The position numbers were made by a program, and so were the translations under genes. Below are positions 1 through 7,061 of a stretch of DNA of 31,355 nucleotides, in pieces. Each line of letters begins with the position of its first letter. The first letter of the stretch is position 1. This stretch comes from Verrucomicrobia bacterium UBA3841 (GTDB lineage: Bacteria; Verrucomicrobiota; Kiritimatiellia; RFP12; UBA1067). The stretch spans positions 935 to 32,289 of the forward strand of contig DGHT01000062.1 of NCBI GenBank assembly GCA_002392765.1. Direction: 5' to 3'. Below the pieces are notes generated by a model. The model made no database searches. It had not been told where the DNA came from and saw only the letters and a program-made list of their open reading frames with translations.

Positions 1-391
1 CCATCACGTCGCCCTGGTCGCCGAAAATGCAGAGGGAGTTGGACGCGAGGGAGCGCGCGGAAACGTGGAACACGGTCGGGGCGAGCTCGCCCGCGATCTT
101 GTACATGTTCGGAATCATCAGGAGAAGGCCCTGCGACGCCGTGAAGGTCGTCGTGAGCGAGCCCGTAGTGAGCGAACCGTGGACCGCGCCGGCGGCGCCG
201 CCTTCGGACTCCATCTCGACGATCGAGGGAATCGAGCCCCAGATGTTCGTCTTGTTCATCGAAGCGAGCTCGTCGCACGTCTCGGCCATCGGCGAGGACG
301 GGGTGATCGGATAGATCGCGGCCACTTCGGAGCACGCGAACGCGATTTGGGCTGCGGCGGTATTGCCGTCAACCATTATCTTTTTTGCCAT
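1..391 (-). CDS. nifJ: Pyruvate:ferredoxin (flavodoxin) oxidoreductase, N-terminal part, cut by window edge
   Basis: Reading the minus strand from the ATG at 391 gives about 130 residues that match the start of NifJ-type pyruvate:ferredoxin oxidoreductase. Visible family motifs are YPITPSSPMAE (about residues 27-37), the EMESEGGAAGAVHG stretch and TASQGLLLMIPNMYK; these belong to the pyrimidine-binding domain I of the one-chain enzyme. The enzyme is a cytoplasmic thiamine-diphosphate and iron-sulfur protein that oxidatively decarboxylates pyruvate to acetyl-CoA and reduces ferredoxin or flavodoxin, which points to anaerobic metabolism. The start is preceded by an AGGA-type ribosome site and by a strong promoter at 437-465. 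The rest of the gene, normally near 1170 residues, lies outside the window, so the iron-sulfur domains cannot be checked. The family call is very secure; NifJ versus split-subunit POR is inferred from the close likeness to one-chain enzymes. Confidence 0.95.
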   Translation of the reverse strand, partial: MAKKIMVDGNTAAAQIAFACSEVAAIYPITPSSPMAETCDELASMNKTNIWGSIPSIVEMESEGGAAGAVHGSLTTGSLTTTFTASQGLLLMIPNMYKIAGELAPTVFHVSARSLASNSLCIFGDQGDVM

Positions 392-436
392 ATTCCTGTC
401 TTTCTGTTTGTTGGGTTGATAAAAACCATTATTAGA

Positions 437-465
437 ATTATATCACAAAAAACGCGAAATGCCAA
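437..465 (-). promoter_or_regulatory. Sigma-70-type promoter of nifJ
   Basis: On the minus strand a TTGGCA (-35, 460-465) is followed after exactly 17 bases by TATAAT (-10, 437-442), preceded by TGTGA. The expected transcription start is near 430, giving a leader of about 40 bases before the ATG at 391. It is the best-formed promoter in the window apart from the tRNA promoter. Confidence 0.8.
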
Positions 466-473
466 CTTTATAT

Positions 474-496
474 GAATGAAAGTCGGGCCGGCCGAC
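474..496 (-). terminator. Possible weak terminator after the PilT/GspE operon
   Basis: Just after the GspE-like stop codon, the minus strand carries a GTCGG/CCGAC stem (482-486 with 492-496) with a 5-base loop, followed by TTTCATTCAT rather than a clean T-run. The position fits the end of the operon, but the stem is short and the tail is poor. Confidence 0.35.
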
Positions 497-504
497 GCCG
501 CACG

Positions 505-1668
505 TCACGAAGTCTTCTCCGAAAGAGAGACAAGGCAGGACGAGAGCGTTTCGGGGCTTGGACAGCACTTGAGCGCCTCGGCGAACGAGGTAACGCCGCC
601 GCGCACCTTGTCTGCGGCATCTTTCTCCATCGACGTCTCCAGTCCGCCGTCCGGGGAATATAGCGAAAACAGTCCTATTCTTCCGCGATACCCCCTGTTG
701 TCGCAATCGGGGCACCCGACGGGTTCGAAACCCGTTTCGCCGCGCTTTCTGCAGCAGGGGCACAGGCGCCTTGCGAGTCTCTGCGCGACGGCGAGGCGCA
801 GCGTGGCGGGAACGAGAGCGGGATCGAGCCCCATGCCGGTCAACCGGGTCACGCTGGATTTTGCGGAGTTCGCGTGCAGGGTCGAAAGGACGAGGTGCCC
901 GGTCAGGGAAGCCTTTACCGCCACGTCGAGCGAATCGGCATCGCGAATTTCCCCGATCATTATGACATCGGGGTCGTGACGGAGAAGCGACCTCAACGCC
1001 TTGGAGAAATTCACCTTGTCGGCGGAATCCACCTCCGCCTGCGCGACGCCCGGGATGTCGTACTCCACCGGATCCTCGACAGTAAGGATGTTCTTTTTCT
1101 CGTCTGCGCGCAAAAGCTCTCCGATGGTCGCGTACAACGTGGTCGTCTTGCCGGATCCGGTGGGACCGGTCAGGAGAACGAGCCCGTGCGGACGCTTCAG
1201 GACGGCGTCGAACGCAAGTCTGTCGTCCGCCGACATTCCGAGTTCGTCGAGCGTGAGCCGTTTCGCGTCCTTCTCGAGAAGACGCAGGGTGACGCGTTCG
1301 CCGTGGCGCACGGGGAGTGTGGCGATTCTGACGTCGATGGCGGAATGTCCGGCCGAAAGCGCGGCGGGGAGCGACCATGAAAACGCGCCGTCCTGTGGCG
1401 CGCGTTTCTCGGCGATGTCGAGAGACGCGAGGACTTTCAGCCGTCCCGTGACGGTGGTCTGGACGGACGGCGGCAGCTCCAAAAAGTCTTCAAGTTGTCC
1501 GTCTATCCTGAGACGGACGCGGAGGCAGTCCTCCTGAGGGTCGAGATGGATGTCCGACGCCCGCGCCATAAGACCGGCTCTCAACAGGCGCTCTACGATC
1601 TTCTCTCCGTCGGTAAGGAGCGCGATATTGCCCGCATACGCGGCGATTCCATGTGCCTGCGCGCTCAT
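505..1668 (-). CDS. Short GspE/PilB-like secretion or pilus assembly ATPase
   Basis: This 387-residue protein is a hexameric secretion-ATPase family member that powers type II secretion or type IV pilus assembly. The core is complete: ASDIHLDPQ (about 37-45), Walker A GPTGSGKT (168-175), the Asp-box region around VEDPVEYD, Walker B DPDVIMIGEIRD (232-243) and the His box TGHLVLSTLH. A GspE-specific four-cysteine zinc site follows (C303/C306 and C319/C322). The N-terminal docking domains of typical GspE/PilB (500-570 residues) are missing, since the protein begins almost directly at the N2-type domain. The start at 1668 was chosen because it forms an ATGA overlap with the PilT-like stop and has GGAGGA just upstream; an in-frame ATG at 1680 is the alternative. 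No secretin, pilin or platform gene is in the window, so the partner machine is unknown. Confidence 0.9.
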   Translation of the reverse strand: MSAQAHGIAAYAGNIALLTDGEKIVERLLRAGLMARASDIHLDPQEDCLRVRLRIDGQLEDFLELPPSVQTTVTGRLKVLASLDIAEKRAPQDGAFSWSLPAALSAGHSAIDVRIATLPVRHGERVTLRLLEKDAKRLTLDELGMSADDRLAFDAVLKRPHGLVLLTGPTGSGKTTTLYATIGELLRADEKKNILTVEDPVEYDIPGVAQAEVDSADKVNFSKALRSLLRHDPDVIMIGEIRDADSLDVAVKASLTGHLVLSTLHANSAKSSVTRLTGMGLDPALVPATLRLAVAQRLARRLCPCCRKRGETGFEPVGCPDCDNRGYRGRIGLFSLYSPDGGLETSMEKDAADKVRGGVTSFAEALKCCPSPETLSSCLVSLSEKTS

Positions 1669-2783
1669 GCCGTCCTCCATGCGTCCGCCTTCAACCGTCC
1701 GCGCAGCATTGAAGGATTCCGGGAGATCGCAAGCGCGGCGCTTTCCGCCACCTTGCCGGACGAAACGAGATCCGCGAGCGACTGGTCCATGGAACACATT
1801 CCCGAGCCGGCGCCCGTTTCGAGGATGGAATACAGCTGCGCGCTTCGCCCCGTCGCGATCAGATTGGCGCACGCGGGCGTATTCACCAGAAGTTCGTATG
1901 CGGGATGGCGCCTGTCCCCGGAGCGGCCGGCGAGAAGATGCTGCGCGAATATGCCGCGCAGGCACAGCGCCAGCTGGTGCCGCGCGCCCGCCTGCTCTTC
2001 CGGGGGGAAATTCGATATCAGCCGCTCTACCGCGCCCGGAGTGTCGCCGGCGTGGAGCGTGGCGAACACCAGATGGCCCGTCTCGGCGGCTCTCAAAGCG
2101 GTGCGCACGGTCTCGAGATCGCGTATCTCGCCAACGAGTATGACGTCCGGATCCTGTCTCAGCGCCTCGACAAGAGCGTCGTTGAAGCTCTTGGTGTCGC
2201 GTCCGACCTGCCGCTGGTGGACTATGCACAAGCGCGATTCGTGGACGTATTCCACCGGATCTTCGATCGTTATTACGTGCCCCTTGCGCGACGAATTTAT
2301 CGTGTCTATCATCGTGGCGAGCGTCGTGGACTTGCCCGACCCCGTGGGACCCGTCACCACCACGAGCCCGTCGCGTTCGCCGCAAAACGCCTTAAGCCGC
2401 GCGGGAAGCCCCAGTTCCATGAACGACCTGAAGCGGGAATCGAGCCGCCTGATCGCGACCGCGTGTCTTCCCGACTCCCTGAACAGATTGAAGCGGTAGC
2501 GCGCTCCGGACGGACTCGAAAGCGCCCCGTCGATCGAACCTTCCTTCATGAGCGTAATGCGTATGCGTTCGGTACCGTCCGGCGTTCCCGGCGGCAGCGT
2601 GGACAATCCCAGCTCCATCGCAAGCGCATCCACTTTTTTCACGTCCATTTCCGCCGCGCACGAACCGATTTCCTCCAGCTCGCCGCGAATCCTGAAACGT
2701 GGCGGACGTCCGGCCAGCAGATGGATGTCGCTGGCGTCCAACTGCTCGCAAAGCGAAAACAAATCGGCCAGAGCGCCAGTCAT
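1665..2783 (-). CDS. PilT-like twitching/retraction ATPase
   Basis: A 372-residue PilT/PilU-family ATPase, close to the usual family length. It shows the ASDIHLLAGRPPRFRIRGEL signature near residues 17-36, Walker A GPTGSGKS (145-152), ITIEDPVEYVH, Walker B DPDVILVGEIRD (211-222) and the His box TGHLVFATLH (235-244). PilT family proteins disassemble type IV pili and drive retraction. The AIRRL and GLVVVTGPTGSGKSTT context is typical. The start at 2783 overlaps the stop of the BatD-like gene by ATGA, and its own stop overlaps the GspE-like start in the same way, so the three are probably translationally coupled. A stretch of about 30 residues after position 60 (PPGTPDGTERIRITLMKEG) looks unlike standard PilT and may be a lineage insertion. 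Whether it retracts a pilus or serves another machine cannot be told from this window. Confidence 0.92.
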   Translation of the reverse strand: MTGALADLFSLCEQLDASDIHLLAGRPPRFRIRGELEEIGSCAAEMDVKKVDALAMELGLSTLPPGTPDGTERIRITLMKEGSIDGALSSPSGARYRFNLFRESGRHAVAIRRLDSRFRSFMELGLPARLKAFCGERDGLVVVTGPTGSGKSTTLATMIDTINSSRKGHVITIEDPVEYVHESRLCIVHQRQVGRDTKSFNDALVEALRQDPDVILVGEIRDLETVRTALRAAETGHLVFATLHAGDTPGAVERLISNFPPEEQAGARHQLALCLRGIFAQHLLAGRSGDRRHPAYELLVNTPACANLIATGRSAQLYSILETGAGSGMCSMDQSLADLVSSGKVAESAALAISRNPSMLRGRLKADAWRTA

Positions 2784-3685
2784 CGGTCCTTCCCCTTCCC
2801 GCCCGGAGCCGCCTGCGACGAATCGCGCTTCAGATAATCCCTGGCGCTTTCCGTGGCGTTGTCGGCCATGGCTACGGACGCTTCTACGCCGGCGAACTTC
2901 ACGAGGTCCGCGTTCTCGAGGAACTGGCGCAGCTCCGGAACGGATGTCACCGCGACCCCCGACGATTCGATCTTCGAGAAAAACTCCTCCGTCGTGAGGT
3001 TGGGAGCCTTGACTCCGTACTTGCGCTTTATGTAGCGGCGCACGACCATCGTAAGCTCCACGTAAAAATCCTTGTATCTGCCGCGCATGGGCAGACCTTT
3101 CTTCACGAGCCTGTCGAGTTCGGCCCACGCGCGCTCTATCGGACTCTTGAAGTGTTCCACCACCCTTCGCATCATCCGCCGCAAAAGGAGGAACGCGCCG
3201 GCCGCGACGGCGGCGGCGGCGAGAACGCCAAGTGCGATTTCGCCGAGAAGCAGCCAGGAGAACGGGGGGAGGTCTTTCTTTGGATCGATCTGCATTTCTC
3301 CGCCGGGCGAGCGGATTTCGTCGGGCGGATCGAAACGCACAGGCCCCGCGACGAACGATTCGCCGCCCTTCACGTCGACGACGAACGGCGCTATCTTGTA
3401 CGCCTTCGCGCACGGCTCCGGCGAAAGCAGCCATTCGACGGACACGCTCTTCGCGCCGCCCTCGCCCTCGACCGGCTCCTCGGCGAAATTGTCCGCCTTC
3501 GAAAAACCGCGAAGTCTCGGTCTGAGATCGGGAGGCGCCGCTTCGACGCCGGCCGGCGTTTCGAGTGTCAGGACGATCGACATGCTCTTTCCGGGGTCTA
3601 TCTTCGGGTCTTGCGCCTCGATTTTGAGATTCACCCCCGAATGGGACGCTTCCAGGAGCGCCGCCGCTAGGATTGCCGCAAACAT
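2780..3685 (-). CDS. BatD-like / DUF4381-like membrane protein
   Basis: A 301-residue protein with a short hydrophobic export signal at the N-terminus, then a beta-rich extracytoplasmic part (about 18-140) that includes the phrase DPGKSMSIVLTLETPAG, one strong transmembrane helix (about 143-170) and a charged cytoplasmic tail. This layout, and its place directly after a DUF58 gene, matches BatD/DUF4381-type partners of DUF58 and von Willebrand proteins (Bat operons), which are implicated in envelope stress tolerance. The tail segment with KDFYVELTMVVRRYIKRKYG and LTTEEFFSKI resembles the C-terminal part of such proteins. The start at 3685 lies 4 bases after the DUF58 stop with GAAGAGGTG upstream as ribosome site. 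The usual MoxR ATPase and VWA genes are absent here. The call rests on architecture and neighbourhood rather than a strong motif. Confidence 0.65.
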   Translation of the reverse strand: MFAAILAAALLEASHSGVNLKIEAQDPKIDPGKSMSIVLTLETPAGVEAAPPDLRPRLRGFSKADNFAEEPVEGEGGAKSVSVEWLLSPEPCAKAYKIAPFVVDVKGGESFVAGPVRFDPPDEIRSPGGEMQIDPKKDLPPFSWLLLGEIALGVLAAAAVAAGAFLLLRRMMRRVVEHFKSPIERAWAELDRLVKKGLPMRGRYKDFYVELTMVVRRYIKRKYGVKAPNLTTEEFFSKIESSGVAVTSVPELRQFLENADLVKFAGVEASVAMADNATESARDYLKRDSSQAAPGGKGKDR

Positions 3686-3689
3686 CGTT

Positions 3690-4601
3690 TCACCTCTTCC
3701 TCGCCCTGCGCCTGAAAAGCGCCCTTACATCGTCCACGTAGGGTCTGTCCGTGGAGACGCTTATCGTATCGAGAGCGGACTTGGCGAAGAACCGCTTCAG
3801 TTCCTCCTTTTCCGCGGCGGCTCTCGCCGCGAACTCCCTGCGGACCCTCGCGCTGGAAGTGTCCACAAGGGTCATCTCGCCCGTTTCGGGATCTTCGAGT
3901 TCGACAAGCCCGACATCGGGAAGTGCGTTTTCGGCGGGATCGGACACTTCCACGCATATCATATCATGCCGGCGCGCCGCCGCCCTCACGAGACGCTCGT
4001 AAGTTTCCCTGTCGTCGGGCGCGCCCCTGGAACGCAAGAAATCGCTTACGAGAAATACGACCGCCTTTCTTTTCTGCACGCCGTTCAAGAATCGCAACGC
4101 GCCTGATATGTCGGTCGGACCTTCCGCCCCTTCGCCCGCGGCGAGAACTTCGCGCACGAGGCGCATCACGCTGTCGCGCCCCTTTCGCGGCGGAATGTAT
4201 TTGACGATCGATCCCGCGAACAGGATGAGGCCCACCTTGTCCTGGTTGCGTATCGCGGTAAGCGCGAGAAGCGCGGTAAGCTCCGCCGAAAGTTCGGCCT
4301 TCGTCCTCCCTCCGCTGCCGTAGCTCTGCGAACCCGAAACGTCAACCATGAAAAGGATCGTAAGCTCGCGCTCCTCGCTGAAACGCTTTATGTACGGCAT
4401 CCCGGTGCGGGCGGTCACGTTCCAGTCGATGGAACGCACGTCGTCGCCGACCTCGTAGGGGCGGACCTCGTCGAATTCCACGCCCTGCCCCTTGAACGTC
4501 GAATGGTAGTTGCCGCTCAGTTCGTCGTCGACAAGCCTGTTGGTGAGCACGCGTATGCGTCCCACCTTCTCCATCAGCTCTTTTATCGAAACAGCGCCCA
4601 T
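3690..4601 (-). CDS. DUF58 domain protein (VWA-like)
   Basis: A 303-residue DUF58 protein. The family hallmark is clear at residues 38-90: GVEFDEVRPYEVGDDVRSID, then WNVTAR, EERELTI and the metal-site-like DVSGS (87-91), which corresponds to a von Willebrand A MIDAS motif. DUF58 proteins usually work with a MoxR AAA ATPase and BatA/BatD-type membrane proteins in envelope functions; their molecular role is poorly defined. The chosen start (MGAVSIKELM) lies 2 bases after the stop of the Sel1 lipoprotein gene, with GGCAGG before it; a longer upstream reading would lie entirely over the Sel1 gene in another frame and is rejected. Next to it is the BatD-like gene, as expected, but no MoxR gene is visible. 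The C-terminus ends in a basic cluster (RRRARKR). Confidence 0.93.
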   Translation of the reverse strand: MGAVSIKELMEKVGRIRVLTNRLVDDELSGNYHSTFKGQGVEFDEVRPYEVGDDVRSIDWNVTARTGMPYIKRFSEERELTILFMVDVSGSQSYGSGGRTKAELSAELTALLALTAIRNQDKVGLILFAGSIVKYIPPRKGRDSVMRLVREVLAAGEGAEGPTDISGALRFLNGVQKRKAVVFLVSDFLRSRGAPDDRETYERLVRAAARRHDMICVEVSDPAENALPDVGLVELEDPETGEMTLVDTSSARVRREFAARAAAEKEELKRFFAKSALDTISVSTDRPYVDDVRALFRRRARKR

Positions 4602-4603
4602 CG

Positions 4604-5365
4604 TCACCTGCCTTCCGGCGCCACCTTGAGTTCCCTCAGAGTCTCCCTGGCGCGCTCGTCGCCGAACGCGGCGGCCTTGCGGTAGAGTTCTATCGCCGCG
4701 TCGCGGTCTCGTTCGACTCCGCGCCCGATGTAGAGGCATCCGGCGAGATGCGTCATCGCGATCGGGTCGTCCTGCCGCGCCGCAAGCCTGAAAAGCCGCA
4801 CGGCCTCCTTGAAATCCTTTCTCACGCCCTGGCCCTTGAGATAGGCGTAGCCGAGATTCGTCTGCGCCTCATGATGCCCCTGGGCGGCCGCCCTGGACAG
4901 ATATCTGGCCGACAGCCTTAAATCGACCTTGCCGCCGATTCCCTCCGCGTATATCTGGCCGAGGTCGCTCTGCGCCTGGACGTACCCGAGATCGGCCGCT
5001 TTCTGCATCCAGCCTATGCCGGTGCGCTCGTCCTTTACGACGCCCTTCCCGGACATGTAGAGAATCGCGAGGTTGTACATCGCTTCCGGATTGTTCTGCT
5101 GAGCCGCCTTGTGCAGCCATTCAAAGGCCTCGTTCTCGTGGCGCGGCGCGACGGAGCCGTCGAGTATCAGCAGAGCCAGATTGAGCTGCGCCGCGGAATG
5201 CCCTCTCTTGGCGAGACGGCGGTATTCCGCGATCTCCTCGGATTCGAAATTCTCCTCCGCGCTTTCGCGCGGTTTTTCGCCGCCGCCGCATCCGCATCCA
5301 TGCAAGAGCGGAAGGGACGCGATTCCGAGCGAGACCGCCGCAATGCCGAATATTTCTCGTTTCAT
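4604..5365 (-). CDS. Sel1-repeat (TPR-like) lipoprotein
   Basis: A 253-residue predicted lipoprotein. The N-terminus has a basic start, a hydrophobic stretch and a lipobox-like LLHGC, so lipid attachment at that cysteine followed by a GCGGG linker is likely. From about residue 43 onward there are six Sel1-type repeats of about 36 residues, recognisable by AAQLNLALLILDGS, EAMYNLAILYMSGKGV, QAQSDLGQIYAEGIGG, EAQTNLGYAYLKGQGV and AMTHLAGCLYIGRGV. Sel1 proteins are protein-protein adaptors, often in envelope or secretion complexes. The start overlaps the stop of the upstream hydrolase gene by ATGA, and DUF58 begins 2 bases after its end. In the operon it may scaffold the DUF58/BatD-like envelope proteins; that role is inferred from position only. 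Confidence 0.9.
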   Translation of the reverse strand: MKREIFGIAAVSLGIASLPLLHGCGCGGGEKPRESAEENFESEEIAEYRRLAKRGHSAAQLNLALLILDGSVAPRHENEAFEWLHKAAQQNNPEAMYNLAILYMSGKGVVKDERTGIGWMQKAADLGYVQAQSDLGQIYAEGIGGKVDLRLSARYLSRAAAQGHHEAQTNLGYAYLKGQGVRKDFKEAVRLFRLAARQDDPIAMTHLAGCLYIGRGVERDRDAAIELYRKAAAFGDERARETLRELKVAPEGR

Positions 5366-6186
5366 AAGCCTAGCAACCTTTCTGCGTTTCCATGGAAAAG
5401 TAGTTCGAGATCCTCCGGCGCGCGCACGGACCGGACCCACGACACCGCCTCGCCGCAGCACACCCACGGGAAATCGGTGCCGAAAAGGATTCTGTCGCGC
5501 GGCCACGACCGCAGCAGACGCATCTGCTCGTCCTTGTACCAGTCCTTCGCGAGGGCCGACGTGTCTACATAGCATCCCAGATCCAGAATCCTGTCGGTTG
5601 CGTGCGGAGGGAAGCCCGCGCAGCCGCCGAGATGCGCGGCGATGAAAGTCAATCCGGGGACGTTCTCGAGCAGGACGGCGATCTCGCGCGGCGAACAGGC
5701 GTCGCGGCGGTCCGGATAGCCGATGTCCAGACCGGCGTGGCACTGCACGAAAAGCCCCAAATCCGCGATTTTCCGGAACATCGGGAAAACCGACGGATCG
5801 TCGAGCGAGAAATTCTGGTAGTACGGATGCAGCTTCAAGCCTCTGATGCCGCTCGCGGCGACCGTCTCGAGATGCACGAAAAGATCCGGATCGAGCGGAT
5901 GGACGGACGCGAGGGGTATTATCTTCCTCCGCGCGCGCTCTCCCATGGCGCCTTCCCGTATCGCGAGAGCGGTGCGCAAAATCGGCCCGAACTGCCCGGG
6001 CTTCGTCGCGATAGGACACATCACGGCCCTTTCCACTCCGTCGCGGTCAAGCCAGTCGAGATGGTTCGAAAGCGTTCCGTCCCCCACCGGCCACAGAAGG
6101 CCTCCCGTGGACGCGGTCATCGAAGCCATCGCGCGCGCGGCGAGCCTGTCGGGATAATTGTGGGAATGAAAATCGATTTTGAACAT
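5362..6186 (-). CDS. Amidohydrolase-2 family metal-dependent hydrolase
   Basis: A 274-residue TIM-barrel hydrolase of the amidohydrolase-related (Amidohydro_2) type. Likely metal and active-site positions are the N-terminal DFHSH (H7 and H9), KLHPYY (K118/H120), QCHAG (H150), AAHLGG (H185) and FGTDFPW (D238), in the order expected for the family, which includes decarboxylases and lactone or ester hydrolases. No substrate can be assigned. The start MFKIDFHSHN at 6186 lies one base after the NAD kinase stop; an in-frame upstream ATG would run through the kinase gene and is rejected. The stop overlaps the Sel1 gene start by ATGA. Its place in an envelope/pilus operon does not suggest a clear pathway. 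Confidence 0.9.
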   Translation of the reverse strand: MFKIDFHSHNYPDRLAARAMASMTASTGGLLWPVGDGTLSNHLDWLDRDGVERAVMCPIATKPGQFGPILRTALAIREGAMGERARRKIIPLASVHPLDPDLFVHLETVAASGIRGLKLHPYYQNFSLDDPSVFPMFRKIADLGLFVQCHAGLDIGYPDRRDACSPREIAVLLENVPGLTFIAAHLGGCAGFPPHATDRILDLGCYVDTSALAKDWYKDEQMRLLRSWPRDRILFGTDFPWVCCGEAVSWVRSVRAPEDLELLFHGNAERLLGL

Positions 6187-6187
6187 T

Positions 6188-6979
6188 TCACCGTCTCCTC
6201 GCCCAGCCAAGTTTGCGCGAAAGAACCTCGTAGGGATCGTACCCTTCAAGCTCCACGAGCTTGGCCGACAGGCGATACTTGGAAATCGCCGCCGATTCGT
6301 CCACATCGAGCCTGAACACGCGCCGCCCGTCCGCCCACACGCCGATTTTCTCGGCGGCGCCGTTGACCCTGCGGCGAGATGTCACGGAGATCGTCACGCT
6401 GTCGTTCACAACGATCGGCCGCACGTCGAGCGCGTGCGGATTGATCGCCGTCAGGACGAAGCTCGAAGTGTCGGGCATCAGCACAGGACCGCCGGACGCA
6501 AGCGAGTAGGCCGTGGATCCAGTCGGCGTGGCGACAACCAGACCGTCCGACATGTATCTCGTCGCGGCCTTGCCGTTCACGGCAACGTCGAGGATCGCCG
6601 CGTGGCCGGACATTTCGCGGACGACGACAACGTCGTTCAGCGCCGCCGCGCGGCGCCCTCCGGATTTCCCGACTTGCAGCATGCTGCGCTCCGCCACTTT
6701 GAACCGTCCTGCGGCGAGGAGAGAAAAAGCCTTTTCGAAATCCCCGCGTCCGACGCTGGAAAGATAGCCGAGCGATCCGAGGTTCAGGCCGAGAACGGGA
6801 ACCGACGGGTGGAGGCGGACGGCTGAAAGGATCGTCCCGTCCCCGCCAAGAGCCACCAGTACGTCGGCATCGCGCGGCGTTCCCTCGGACAGACCGCACC
6901 TGCGGGCCGTGCCCGCTATCGATCCGACGGACGCGACGGCCTCCTCGTTGGCGCTATTTATGTAAAAAGCGATTCTCAT
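6188..6979 (-). CDS. nadK: NAD kinase
   Basis: A 263-residue ATP-NAD/polyphosphate-NAD kinase that makes NADP from NAD in the cytoplasm. The motifs are complete: ALGGDGT (43-49), NLGSLGYLS (66-74), ALNDVVV (113-119; many homologues have NE rather than ND) and the DGLVVATPTGSTAYSLASGG block (145-164). Length is typical for the short bacterial form. It is the first gene of the operon that continues with the hydrolase, Sel1, DUF58, BatD-like, PilT and GspE genes. A promoter with TTGTCT and TATTAT is visible 28-57 bases upstream. The ribosome site before the ATG is weak. Confidence 0.96.
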   Translation of the reverse strand: MRIAFYINSANEEAVASVGSIAGTARRCGLSEGTPRDADVLVALGGDGTILSAVRLHPSVPVLGLNLGSLGYLSSVGRGDFEKAFSLLAAGRFKVAERSMLQVGKSGGRRAAALNDVVVVREMSGHAAILDVAVNGKAATRYMSDGLVVATPTGSTAYSLASGGPVLMPDTSSFVLTAINPHALDVRPIVVNDSVTISVTSRRRVNGAAEKIGVWADGRRVFRLDVDESAAISKYRLSAKLVELEGYDPYEVLSRKLGWARRR

Positions 6980-7006
6980 CTGTATCTGAACGTCTCATTT
7001 CAAAAT

Positions 7007-7036
7007 ATAATATCAAATATTCCATGTTTTAGACAA
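7007..7036 (-). promoter_or_regulatory. Probable promoter of the nadK-to-GspE operon
   Basis: On the minus strand TTGTCT (7031-7036) stands 18 bases before TATTAT (7007-7012), in a TTTGATATTAT context that repeats the window's general -10 pattern. The start of transcription would fall near 7000, about 20 bases before the nadK ATG. Confidence 0.6.
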
Positions 7037-7061
7037 CAGCAAATTTGGCCGCGGCGCACCG

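Noticed and set aside
443..1378. Long Arg-rich frames opposite or out of frame with the ATPase, NAD kinase, purD and similar genes
   Set aside because: They are shadows caused by high G+C content; the other frame has clear family motifs and overlapping gene junctions.
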